Positions 9,075 through 17,403 of a DNA stretch of 48,215 nt are shown here, in pieces (position 1 is the stretch's first letter; each line of letters opens with the position of its first letter). The stretch comes from Flavobacteriaceae bacterium (GTDB lineage: Bacteria; Bacteroidota; Bacteroidia; Flavobacteriales; Flavobacteriaceae), in NCBI GenBank assembly GCA_947461425.1, contig CANHKZ010000004.1, forward strand, positions 1 to 48,215, in the 5' to 3' direction. A model generated the notes under the pieces. The model was not told the origin of the DNA. It ran no database searches and saw only the letters and a list, made by a program, of their open reading frames with translations. The position numbers and the translations under genes are program-made.

Positions 9075-10460
9075 TTATTTTTTTCCATTTAATTGAACAA
9101 GATTTGCTCTCAAACAAACATTCATATAAGCAGCAGAGGTCCAAAGTTGAGATCCTGAACCCGAAATTAATCCTGAAGGCAATGAAACTTTTTCGTGAAA
9201 TGAACCAAATCCACCCCACTCTTTATCTCTTTTTTCAGACAACTTAGTGCCCATAGTTCGAGCAAGTATGGCAGCATTATATCCTGTATAATCTTTACCA
9301 TCGGCAATTTCTTTGGCTTGCAAGAAAAAAGTATCACAAAATGGCCAAGCAGCAGCATTGTGATCTCCCTTACCATCTCCTAAATAAGGATGAATTAAAG
9401 GAGTCCCATATTGATTTGACGGATAATTATCTATCGCTTTTTTGGCATCTTTCCCTTTTACAATTCCAAAAAGCACGGCAAATGCAGTCCCTAGATTGTG
9501 TTGATTTGGCATTACTTTTCCATTTCTATCTTTAAAGTAAGTAAAAGTTCCATCTGGTAATCGTAATTCCTTTAAAATCGCTTTTTTTAACGCCTCGGCT
9601 TTAGCATTCCAGACTTTTGATTCTTGTGGTAAATTACATTTATTAGCCGCATTAGCGAGCGATAGCATTGCTTTATAGTACAAGCAATTGGTAGAGGTGC
9701 TTTTCAACAAAACACAATCAGCTTGAGAATACCCCTGCGGGTATGCTTCAGATTGAATGTCCTGAAAAGTGGGTTGACACTTATACAAACCATCTGTTTT
9801 GTCAAACCAAGGACCATAAAGGGTGTCAAAATTACTTTTCCCATTGGTGTAAAACCAATTCCAATCAGCTACTTCAGGATGCCTTTTAAACAAATCATCT
9901 ACCGCCCAGATCCAAACCACATCATCAGTACGACGGGTGATACTATTGCTTTTGAATTTAGTCATTATTTGCAATTTATCATCTGTAATTGCTTCCCAAG
10001 GAGCATCGATTTCTTTTATCACTTCTTTGGTCGAAACTTTATATCCCATCTTAGCTACCACCTCTCTGGTTACTCTCAGAGATTTCATCATTTCCTGTGG
10101 GTAAATGGCATTGAGTCCCAAGATTCCTGCAAACGAAATATCGCGAACATAAACACGGTCAGTATAACGACGTCCGGCAGCAAAGTAAGTGCCGTAATCG
10201 TTCGTAATTAAATTGAGTTCTACATCGTGGAGCGCAATGTTCCACATTTTTTTTGTGATTGGAGTAGCCTCTAATTTTAGAGTAGAAGTATTTTTAGGAG
10301 TAACATTAGGGAGATCGTCAGTATCAAATTGTCCTAAACCATCCTCCAGCGAGTTAGCCTTCAAAATCAAAGGTTTTTTTTCATACAAGAATTTTTGACT
10401 ATACAGAGAAGAGGTAATCATCAAACCACAAAGCAGGAGAATTAAGGTATAATTTTTCAT
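9075..10460 (-). CDS. Secreted six-hairpin (alpha/alpha barrel) glycosidase-like protein
   Basis: This 461-residue protein has a signal peptide (MKNYTLILLLCGLMITSSLYSQ). From about residue 70 its helical repeats with aromatic and acidic loops resemble six-hairpin glycosidases, as in GH15/GH37/GH63/GH78-type folds. Examples are NDYGTYFAAGRRYTDRVYVRDISF, RRTDDVVWIWAVDDLF and the late segment HPYLGDGKGDHNAAAWPFCDTFF. Acidic residues in YVRDI, RTDDV and GDGKGDH are candidate catalytic positions, but I cannot fix the family. It is the leftward member of a divergent pair with the GH36-like gene at 10719, and has its own candidate promoter C. It probably trims oligosaccharides in the periplasm or outside the cell. 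The substrate is unknown; fold assignment is moderate. Confidence 0.65.
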   Translation of the reverse strand: MKNYTLILLLCGLMITSSLYSQKFLYEKKPLILKANSLEDGLGQFDTDDLPNVTPKNTSTLKLEATPITKKMWNIALHDVELNLITNDYGTYFAAGRRYTDRVYVRDISFAGILGLNAIYPQEMMKSLRVTREVVAKMGYKVSTKEVIKEIDAPWEAITDDKLQIMTKFKSNSITRRTDDVVWIWAVDDLFKRHPEVADWNWFYTNGKSNFDTLYGPWFDKTDGLYKCQPTFQDIQSEAYPQGYSQADCVLLKSTSTNCLYYKAMLSLANAANKCNLPQESKVWNAKAEALKKAILKELRLPDGTFTYFKDRNGKVMPNQHNLGTAFAVLFGIVKGKDAKKAIDNYPSNQYGTPLIHPYLGDGKGDHNAAAWPFCDTFFLQAKEIADGKDYTGYNAAILARTMGTKLSEKRDKEWGGFGSFHEKVSLPSGLISGSGSQLWTSAAYMNVCLRANLVQLNGKK

Positions 10461-10482
10461 ATTACATATTTAAAATAAAAAA

Positions 10483-10550
10483 CAAATAAACATAATTAAA
10501 CCAACTTACTATCATTCAAAACGTTTCATTTATTCCACTATTTTGTTTCA
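10483..10550 (-). promoter_or_regulatory. Candidate regulated promoter C of the six-hairpin glycosidase gene
   Basis: Read leftward, TGAAAC (10550-10545) and TGAAAC (10528-10523) are exactly 22 bp apart, and both half-sites are perfect. After 32 bp comes TTTATTTG (10490-10483), which differs from TAnnTTTG at one defined position. The start codon is at 10460. Confidence 0.6.
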
Positions 10551-10637
10551 ACAGAGCCATACACTTTATATAGATAGACCACTGTATAATGTTATTTAAG
10601 GTAAATAATGTAACTAATAAAACGATTTATACATAAA

Positions 10638-10705
10638 TGACACAAAAACAATACTTATTTGAAACATTATGAATGAGTGCGTTTCAATATTACTCACGAT
10701 TTTTG
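10638..10705 (+). promoter_or_regulatory. Candidate regulated promoter D of the GH36-like lipoprotein gene
   Basis: On the plus strand TGACAC (10638-10643) and TGAAAC (10660-10665) are exactly 22 bp apart. They are followed after 32 bp by GATTTTTG (10698-10705), one defined position off TAnnTTTG. A further GTTTCAA at 10681-10687 forms a perfect 7-bp inverted repeat with TTGAAAC at 10659-10665. The start codon is at 10719, so the leader would be very short. Confidence 0.6.
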
Positions 10706-10718
10706 AAAAAAATACATT

Positions 10719-12632
10719 ATGCAGAATTTATTTAGAATTAAATATTACTTATTAATTAGTTGTCTAATCATCATTCAAGGATGTACAAAATCAAGTGACA
10801 ATAAAGTTGATGTTACTTTGTTTTCTTCAAATAAAAATATTGAGTCTAAAGTTGACATCATAAGTGAAGGTGTTTCAAAACAATATGTACAAATTTCAAT
10901 TATAAATAATGGAACTAAAATAGCCCATTTAGATTCAATAAAAGTAATTGTAAGTCTTCCCAAAAATATAAAAGAAAGTAATCGTGTAATGTATGGGGGA
11001 ACCTGTATGGGCCGAACCCCTATTCATCAAACAGTAGCTAAAGACCCTAAAAGTAAAAGCGATACCTTTCAATTAATTGAACTAAACAATAATAGTTATG
11101 CATTTGCAGGGATCCTGAGCTGGAATACTTTCCTGCCATACATTCAGTATGATCATAAAGAAGGAATTGTTATTACCGCAAATGGAGAAGGAAAACCTAT
11201 TCAACCTGGAGAAACAATCAAATTTGAAAAATTACTACTCGACACTAATTATTCTTGGCAAGATCTAATGTTTGACTATGGAAAAGAAATTGCAAAAGAA
11301 CAACATATAGATACTAAAGAACCTTTGAATTTAAAAGGCTGGTCTACTTGGGATTATTATGGAAGAGTGTTTGATACCAAAGACGTATTTAAAAATATAG
11401 ATCAATTAGTTAAAGACAATAAAAAAGCAAATATAATTCAAATTGATGGTGGTTGGTGGACCGCTAGAGGGGACTATTTGAGTGTTAGAAAAAACTTGCA
11501 AGGCGGAATGAAAGCAATTGCAAAATATGCAAAATCAAAAGGATTTAAAGCCGGAATCCATTTAGACGGATTTAGAGCCGATAAAAACTCGGAATTATAT
11601 CGAAACCATCCAGATTGGTTTTTGAAAGATCAAAATGGACAAACAATTTGTCAATCTATTGACAAAGGAGATACTTTCATGCAATATATTTATTATGATT
11701 ACTCCAACCCAGAAGTTTGTGAATACATGAAAAACGTTATGAAAACTATTAGAACCGACTGGGGTTTTAGCTATTTTAAAATCGATTTTATTCGTTACGG
11801 GCTTTTACAAAGTATAATTGAAGAACATGGTAAAAAAGCTGAAGATTTATCAAATGTTGTTACAAAGGTAGTAGCTTACAATAATAATATGACTAGTGTA
11901 GAAAGAACAAGAGCTGGATTAAAAGCTATACGAGAGGGAATTGACGACGGTTTCTTTTTGGCATGTTCGTCTATTTTTGGTCCTACTCTTGGAATTGTAG
12001 ACGGTCTTAGAACCGGTCAAGACATTAATCCTACTTACGATTTTTTCAAAAGTAGTGTATTGCAAAATGCCGGGAATTTTTATCTAAATGGAGTTGTTAC
12101 CATCAACGATGCCGATTATTTAGTCTTGAGAAATAAGGAGGATGAAGAGCCAGAACGTGCTTGGGGTCAATATAAATTTGGTGGAAACACAACCTATGAC
12201 GAGGCAAAAATGTGGAGTGATTATATTGCATTGTACAGCAATATGAAAATAAACAGCGACAATTTACTTACACTACGAAAAGAACGTAAAGAACTTATTA
12301 ATAACGCTTTTAGTTTTAAAACAGCCAGACGATTCATTCCAATAGATTTTTGGAATCATGCTAAAGATAGAAATGATTCGTATAATGTATTATTAGCAGA
12401 AAATGAAGACGGAGTATTTCTTTCTTTATTCAATTGGGATAATAGTGATAGACAATTTGTAATTGAGGGTATTGGAAAAACAAGAGTAATTGATACCAAA
12501 ACTAAAAGAAAAGATGAAGTGCTTTATGGAAAGTTAAAAATCAATTTAAAAAAACACAGCTCAAGTATTCTTAAATTAGAAGGAAAAGACTTCACTACTT
12601 TGAGCAAAGAAATAAAAACGACAATAAACTAA
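10719..12632 (+). CDS. GH36-like (clan D) glycosidase lipoprotein
   Basis: This 637-residue protein has a signal ending in IIIQGC (Cys22), so it is probably a lipoprotein. The N-terminal beta-domain (about 30-200) carries YGGTCMGRTP. The TIM barrel begins at KGWSTWDYYGRVF (about 208). It shows IIQIDGGWWTARGDY, FKAGIHLDGFRAD, and FSYFKIDFIRYG with Asp356 in the nucleophile position of clan D (K-x-D). Asp435 in LRTGQDINP is a plausible acid/base, 79 residues later. A C-terminal beta-domain closes the protein. By family this points to alpha-galactosidase or a related retaining alpha-glycosidase. It is a paralogue of the truncated gene at 1-675, and the stop is followed by the gene for the regulator. 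The catalytic assignment is by motif only; the sugar specificity is unknown. Confidence 0.8.
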   Translation: MQNLFRIKYYLLISCLIIIQGCTKSSDNKVDVTLFSSNKNIESKVDIISEGVSKQYVQISIINNGTKIAHLDSIKVIVSLPKNIKESNRVMYGGTCMGRTPIHQTVAKDPKSKSDTFQLIELNNNSYAFAGILSWNTFLPYIQYDHKEGIVITANGEGKPIQPGETIKFEKLLLDTNYSWQDLMFDYGKEIAKEQHIDTKEPLNLKGWSTWDYYGRVFDTKDVFKNIDQLVKDNKKANIIQIDGGWWTARGDYLSVRKNLQGGMKAIAKYAKSKGFKAGIHLDGFRADKNSELYRNHPDWFLKDQNGQTICQSIDKGDTFMQYIYYDYSNPEVCEYMKNVMKTIRTDWGFSYFKIDFIRYGLLQSIIEEHGKKAEDLSNVVTKVVAYNNNMTSVERTRAGLKAIREGIDDGFFLACSSIFGPTLGIVDGLRTGQDINPTYDFFKSSVLQNAGNFYLNGVVTINDADYLVLRNKEDEEPERAWGQYKFGGNTTYDEAKMWSDYIALYSNMKINSDNLLTLRKERKELINNAFSFKTARRFIPIDFWNHAKDRNDSYNVLLAENEDGVFLSLFNWDNSDRQFVIEGIGKTRVIDTKTKRKDEVLYGKLKINLKKHSSSILKLEGKDFTTLSKEIKTTIN

Positions 12633-12742
12633 GCTATTTAATATGATAAATTAACCTCAACCAATGTATTCCTTTTCTTTTCAATATATTAGCAAATTAA
12701 TGGTTGTAATTTAGAGAAAATAAATTAAAGGGTTTTATACTT

Positions 12743-12750
12743 TAACTTTG
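12743..12750 (+). promoter_or_regulatory. Possible -7 box of the HTCS gene
   Basis: TAACTTTG matches TAnnTTTG about 90 bp upstream of the start codon at 12840. No -33 TTG at the right distance was seen, and the 12633-12839 gap lacks the TGAnAC pair. The regulator is therefore probably not controlled by its own operator. Confidence 0.35.
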
Positions 12751-12839
12751 TTAATTCATTCTAGAAATAATTTTCATTAATTTTACTTCTCTAAAATAGT
12801 GCCAATTTTATTAAAACAATCCTAAAAAAAACAGCTCAA

Positions 12840-15800
12840 ATGAGTAAATTTTTTGCCACCATATTTATACTGTTTTTTAATTTCCAAGTAATTGCTTCAC
12901 AACATTTAGATGTAAAATTTAAAAATTTAAACAACAGACAAGGATTGTCATATAATGGGGTAACCACTATCTTTCAAGATCGTGATGGTTATATGTGGTT
13001 TGGAACTCACTATGGCCTCAACCGATATGATGGTCTAAATATAAAAACTTATTTTTCTGGAAATAGTAAAAATACCCTTTCCGAAAACACCATAAATTCT
13101 ATTGTTCAAGATGCGGCCGGAAATTTATGGATTGCAACAGAAGTAGGTATTTCTGTTTTCAATCCACTAACAGAAACCTTTTACAATCTTAATATATACG
13201 CTAAAAAAAACAGTGTTTTTAGTTATAACATTAAATCTATCAAAGTTATTGATGGGCAAATTTTATTCAGTTGCCAAAAAGGATTATATAAGTTTAATCC
13301 TGGAAATGAACTTTTTACCGATAAAATAGCCCAAGCAATTTGTTCGAAAATAAATAAATACAAAATAAATTCTACCATTAATCTTGAATCTGCCAAAATA
13401 TATAAAAAAGATAAAAACGATAGTTTTTGGTTGTCTACAAAAAACACAATTATCGTTGGAAAAATAATTAATAATCAATTAGTAATAATTGATACAATTA
13501 GTATTGCTAATCCAAATAAGGTAGAAATTACCGCTTTTTTTGAAGATCATTTTTCAAATTTATGGGTAGGTACAGAAAACGATGGTTTGTACCTCCTAAA
13601 AGAGGTTAAAGGAAAATTTAGTTCTATTAAAATTTATCCAAATAACAATACTAATAAAGTTTTTTCTAGAATTACTGAAATCATTCACGATAATCTCAAT
13701 AATCTTATTGTAGCTTCCCGTAGCGATGGAGCTATCACAATTCCAAAAAAAGAATTAGTCCAAAAAAAATTTATTACTATCAATAAAATTGATTTAGAAA
13801 GTCAAAAAATTAGAAGTATATACCTATCTAGAGATAACACTTTGTGGATAGGAACCCTAGGTAATGGGGTGTATTTTCAAAACGACTCGGGATTAAAATT
13901 CAAAAATTATCATATAAAAGACGAATCAAATAATTCAATTATTAATAACACCAGATCAATTACTAAAGATTATTACAACAGATTATGGACGGGAACATTA
14001 TTTGAAGGACTCTTTATCTATGGTTCCAATAATCAAAATTTACAAACTACTTTACTCTCAGGAAAGTCAATTTTTGCATTATCTAAAATAGATAAGAATC
14101 ATATGATGGTGGGTAGTTCAGATGGATTGTATCTAGTTACTTATGATGAGGCAAATTTTGCTATTAAAAAATTAATCCTCAATATAAAAACAAAAACGGT
14201 GGTATTCTCTATAGCAAAAGTTAAAAATCAGTACTGGATTGGTACAGATAATGGTTTACTAAGTTTTAAATTATCTCCTACTTTTCAAATAGCTGATCAA
14301 AACAGTTATAAAAATGGAGTACTTTTTCCTTCTAATACCATTACTACCATTCGAGTTGTTAAATATGATTCAAAACATAACTATTTATGGATTGGTAGCC
14401 AAACCAATGGTCTTGTTAAAGTTGAATTAAATAACGATTTTAGTATTAAAAAAGTCTTTAGCATTAATAGCTACATGGATAATTCAGAAATAAGTAATTA
14501 TATATGTGATATTTTTATTGATATCAAAGACAATTATTGGATAGGTACAAGAAATGGATTAATACATCTGCAATTAACTAAAAATGGTGCTGTTTCTGAA
14601 ATAAAGAATTATACAGATAAAAATGGATTCCCTAGCAATTTAATACAATCTATTGAAGCAGATATTAATGGTAATTTATGGATAGGTACTCATAAAGGTT
14701 TAATTAAATTTAACAAAAAATCATTTGACATAACCAGTTATGATATTAATGATGGGGTTCAAGATTATGAATTTTCAGAACACTCCTCCTACTCTGATGC
14801 TAATAATGTTTTTTACTTTGGCGGGATTAATGGGGTTTCACAATTTTCTACGAATCATATTAATTATGTAAAAACATCTGAAGCGGTATACATTAAAGAT
14901 GTATTCAGTAATGGTATAAATATAAATAAAAACAGAACTAATAATAAGGATAATCAACTAATTCTATCCCATTTTGATAATAATATAAAAATAAATTATA
15001 TTTCTCCCAACTTCACTAATCCTAAAAATATTAAATACAAATATATTCTAGAAGGCAAAGACAAAGAGTGGATTTCAGCAACTCCTAATAATCATACAGC
15101 TGAATATTTGAATTTACCAAATGGAGACTATAAATTTAAAGTGAAATCATCTAATGAAGATGGAACATGGAAAACAGATTATACAACTTTAAACATCAAA
15201 ATTAAACCCTCATTTTGGCTTACGTTTCCAGCAGTATTAATTTATTTGATTTTATTAAGTTTATTGGTTTTCTTAATTTCTACTATAACAAAAAAACAGG
15301 TAGATAGAAAAAATAAAGAAATTTTAGAGAAACAGTATAATGATCAAATGGAGAAAATCAATACCTCTAAATTGGAATTCTTCATCAACATATCGCACGA
15401 AATTAGAACACCTCTAACTTTAATTTTATGTTCTATTGAAAAACTTGTTTCAAATTTCAATTTAACCCCTAAACAACAAAAAGAAACACTAACTATAGAT
15501 AGAAATGTAAATCGTATACTAGAATTAACTAACGAATTATTATCAATTCGCAAAATGGAAACGGGCAATTACCAATTAAAGGTTCAGCAAAGCGATATCA
15601 TTCAATTCATTCGAAACATCAAAATTGCATTCAAAGGATTGGCAAAACAGAAAGGAATTAAAATTTCAATAGTAAGTGATGAAACGGAATTATTAATGTG
15701 GTTTGATAGAAATGCACTCGAAAAAATAATATTCAATTTAATTTCAAACGGAATCAAATATTCTAATGAAGGAGGAACTATTCAAATCCATATCAAAACC

Positions 15801-16955
15801 TCAATAAACAAGAATTTTATAATCCTTAATTTCATTGATAATGGGATAGGCATCGATTCAAAACACATAAGCCAAATTTTCAATCGTTTCTACCATCATG
15901 GAGGTAATATTGATCGATATGTAAATGGTTATGGCATCGGTTTGTCCTTAACAAAATCACTTGTTGAATTACATAAAGGGACAATTTTAGTGAAAAGCGA
16001 ATTAAATAAGGGTTCAATTTTTACATTGACTTTGCCATTAAAGGAAGATCTATTTACTACAGAAGAAAAAATAGATCGTGCAATATGGGACGATAATTTA
16101 TTCTCAACAATAGATTCAACTCCATTTGATAAAAAAGAAATTGGTGCAGATAATATTGAATTTGAAGATAAAATAAATGAGGAAGACGATAGACCAATTA
16201 TTTTATACGTAGATGATAATGTTGAATTATTAGAAAATATGGCTGATTACTTTTCTGAATTTTATAAGGTATATACAGCCGGAAATGGGGAAGAAGGGGT
16301 AAAAATGGCTAATACAATTTCTCCTGATATAATTATTAGCGATATTGTAATGCCAATAATGGATGGATTTGAATTATGTACAATTTTAAAAAATGATATA
16401 AACACTTCTCATATTCCTATTATATTACTTACTGCGAAAGGGGATATTGATAGCCAATTTATAGGATTACAATCTGGCGCAAATCATTTTATCCCTAAAC
16501 CTTTTAATATTAAACTATTAAGTTTTACCGTTAAAAATCTTATTGATTCCAGAAACAAGCTTAAAAAGCTATTTATAAATAATGAATATGAAAATATTGA
16601 AGATATTACAACAAATAGTAAAGATAAAGAATTCATAGAAAAGCTATTAAAATATGTAAATGAAAATATAGAAGAGGAAAGTTTGAATATCAATAATATT
16701 GTAGATGTATTTGCCATGAGTCGTTCAACCTTTTTTAGAAAAATAAAAGCAATTACAGGTACTACTGGAAAAGAGTTTATTGATTCGGTACGATTAAAAA
16801 AGGCAACTAAACTTTTAACAAATTCCGATTTAAATATTTCAGAGATTGCTTATGCTACTGGTCATTCTAATCCACAATACTTTTCTAAATGGTTCAAATC
16901 ACATTATAAGATATCGCCTAGTGAATATATTTTGAAATACAAAAAGCAATCGTAA
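12840..16955 (+). CDS. Hybrid two-component system regulator (HTCS) of the PUL
   Basis: This 1371-residue protein combines sensor, kinase, receiver and DNA-binding parts. A signal peptide (~1-20) leads into a periplasmic sensor of repeated beta-propeller motifs (for example DGYMWFGTHYGLNRYDG, GNLWIGTHKGL). A Y_Y_Y domain (about 711-792) and one membrane segment (about 797-818) follow. The histidine kinase has FFINISHEIRTPLTL with phospho-acceptor His853, an N-box (IIFNLISNGIKYSN), DNGIGID and YGIGLSLTKS. The receiver (about 1119-1240) has VDDN and acceptor Asp1168 in ISDIVMP. The AraC-type helix-turn-helix is at the C-terminus (ISEIAYATGHSNPQYFSKWFK). In this family the sensor binds an oligosaccharide and the AraC part activates the adjacent PUL. 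All key residues are present. The likely targets are the four TGAnAC operators. Confidence 0.96.
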   Translation: MSKFFATIFILFFNFQVIASQHLDVKFKNLNNRQGLSYNGVTTIFQDRDGYMWFGTHYGLNRYDGLNIKTYFSGNSKNTLSENTINSIVQDAAGNLWIATEVGISVFNPLTETFYNLNIYAKKNSVFSYNIKSIKVIDGQILFSCQKGLYKFNPGNELFTDKIAQAICSKINKYKINSTINLESAKIYKKDKNDSFWLSTKNTIIVGKIINNQLVIIDTISIANPNKVEITAFFEDHFSNLWVGTENDGLYLLKEVKGKFSSIKIYPNNNTNKVFSRITEIIHDNLNNLIVASRSDGAITIPKKELVQKKFITINKIDLESQKIRSIYLSRDNTLWIGTLGNGVYFQNDSGLKFKNYHIKDESNNSIINNTRSITKDYYNRLWTGTLFEGLFIYGSNNQNLQTTLLSGKSIFALSKIDKNHMMVGSSDGLYLVTYDEANFAIKKLILNIKTKTVVFSIAKVKNQYWIGTDNGLLSFKLSPTFQIADQNSYKNGVLFPSNTITTIRVVKYDSKHNYLWIGSQTNGLVKVELNNDFSIKKVFSINSYMDNSEISNYICDIFIDIKDNYWIGTRNGLIHLQLTKNGAVSEIKNYTDKNGFPSNLIQSIEADINGNLWIGTHKGLIKFNKKSFDITSYDINDGVQDYEFSEHSSYSDANNVFYFGGINGVSQFSTNHINYVKTSEAVYIKDVFSNGININKNRTNNKDNQLILSHFDNNIKINYISPNFTNPKNIKYKYILEGKDKEWISATPNNHTAEYLNLPNGDYKFKVKSSNEDGTWKTDYTTLNIKIKPSFWLTFPAVLIYLILLSLLVFLISTITKKQVDRKNKEILEKQYNDQMEKINTSKLEFFINISHEIRTPLTLILCSIEKLVSNFNLTPKQQKETLTIDRNVNRILELTNELLSIRKMETGNYQLKVQQSDIIQFIRNIKIAFKGLAKQKGIKISIVSDETELLMWFDRNALEKIIFNLISNGIKYSNEGGTIQIHIKTSINKNFIILNFIDNGIGIDSKHISQIFNRFYHHGGNIDRYVNGYGIGLSLTKSLVELHKGTILVKSELNKGSIFTLTLPLKEDLFTTEEKIDRAIWDDNLFSTIDSTPFDKKEIGADNIEFEDKINEEDDRPIILYVDDNVELLENMADYFSEFYKVYTAGNGEEGVKMANTISPDIIISDIVMPIMDGFELCTILKNDINTSHIPIILLTAKGDIDSQFIGLQSGANHFIPKPFNIKLLSFTVKNLIDSRNKLKKLFINNEYENIEDITTNSKDKEFIEKLLKYVNENIEEESLNINNIVDVFAMSRSTFFRKIKAITGTTGKEFIDSVRLKKATKLLTNSDLNISEIAYATGHSNPQYFSKWFKSHYKISPSEYILKYKKQS

Positions 16956-17094
16956 AAAGAGTTTTACACAAAATAATCTATAACAATTCCAGGAGAAAAT
17001 TAGCTCATAAACCTTTAAAATTACTAAATAAATAAAGGTTAAAACAGAATAAATAGTTTTCATAAGCCTGAGAACCTGTATTCATTACTCAATC

Positions 17095-17146
17095 AGGCTA
17101 CTATTTAAACCAATGACCTCAAGATTTCTCTTGAGGTTTTTTTATG
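17095..17146 (+). terminator. Terminator in first copy of a duplicated 52-bp segment
   Basis: A 9-bp hairpin (ACCTCAAGA with TCTTGAGGT, 17116-17137) with a TTTC loop is followed by a T run. It lies about 160 bp after the HTCS stop. The surrounding 52 bp recur at 17211-17262 with 43 identical positions. An additional inverted repeat, AGCCTGA/TCAGGCT at 17065-17071 and 17093-17099, lies immediately upstream. Confidence 0.75.
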
Positions 17147-17210
17147 GACTCAAATAAGTCTATAATATTCTCCATTTCATCAACTATCGATTCGATTGTT
17201 TTGTCTGAAA

Positions 17211-17262
17211 AGGCTACGAGTTAAACCAAAAACCTTAAGAGAAATCTTGAGGTTTTTTTATG
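17211..17262 (+). terminator. Terminator in second copy of the 52-bp segment
   Basis: The hairpin at 17232-17253 (ACCTTAAGA with TCTTGAGGT, one G-T pair, GAAA loop) is followed by TTTTTTTA. It is the imperfect direct repeat of 17095-17146. The 64 bp between the copies encode no clear gene. On the minus strand a short open stretch (FSDKTIESIVDEMENII) lacks a good start and ends in the terminator. Confidence 0.7.
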
Positions 17263-17355
17263 CCTTTAATTCACTAATAAACCTATTCTATAATTCCTAA
17301 CATGGGATTCCTCCAAAATCCCAATATAAAAATCTAGCTTTTAACTAAAAATTAA

Positions 17356-17403
17356 TAGTCGTTATATTTTATTCTGTGGAATAAACTTTAATTTTAACGA
17401 CTA
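17356..17403 (+). promoter_or_regulatory. 9-bp inverted repeat ending on the start codon of the VWA gene
   Basis: TAGTCGTTA (17356-17364) and TAACGACTA (17395-17403) are perfectly complementary arms separated by 30 bp. The last base is the A of the ATG at 17403. It may be a repressor site or, if transcribed, a hairpin covering the ribosome-binding region. The function is inferred from position alone. Confidence 0.45.

Noticed and set aside
9723..10211. 162-codon plus-strand ORF opposite the six-hairpin glycosidase gene
   Set aside because: It is fully antisense to a well-supported secreted protein and shows no domain or promoter.
17147..17210. Small protein on the minus strand between the duplicated terminators (FSDKTIESIVDEMENII)
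   Set aside because: It has no suitable start codon and its end runs into the terminator hairpin. At most it is a remnant.
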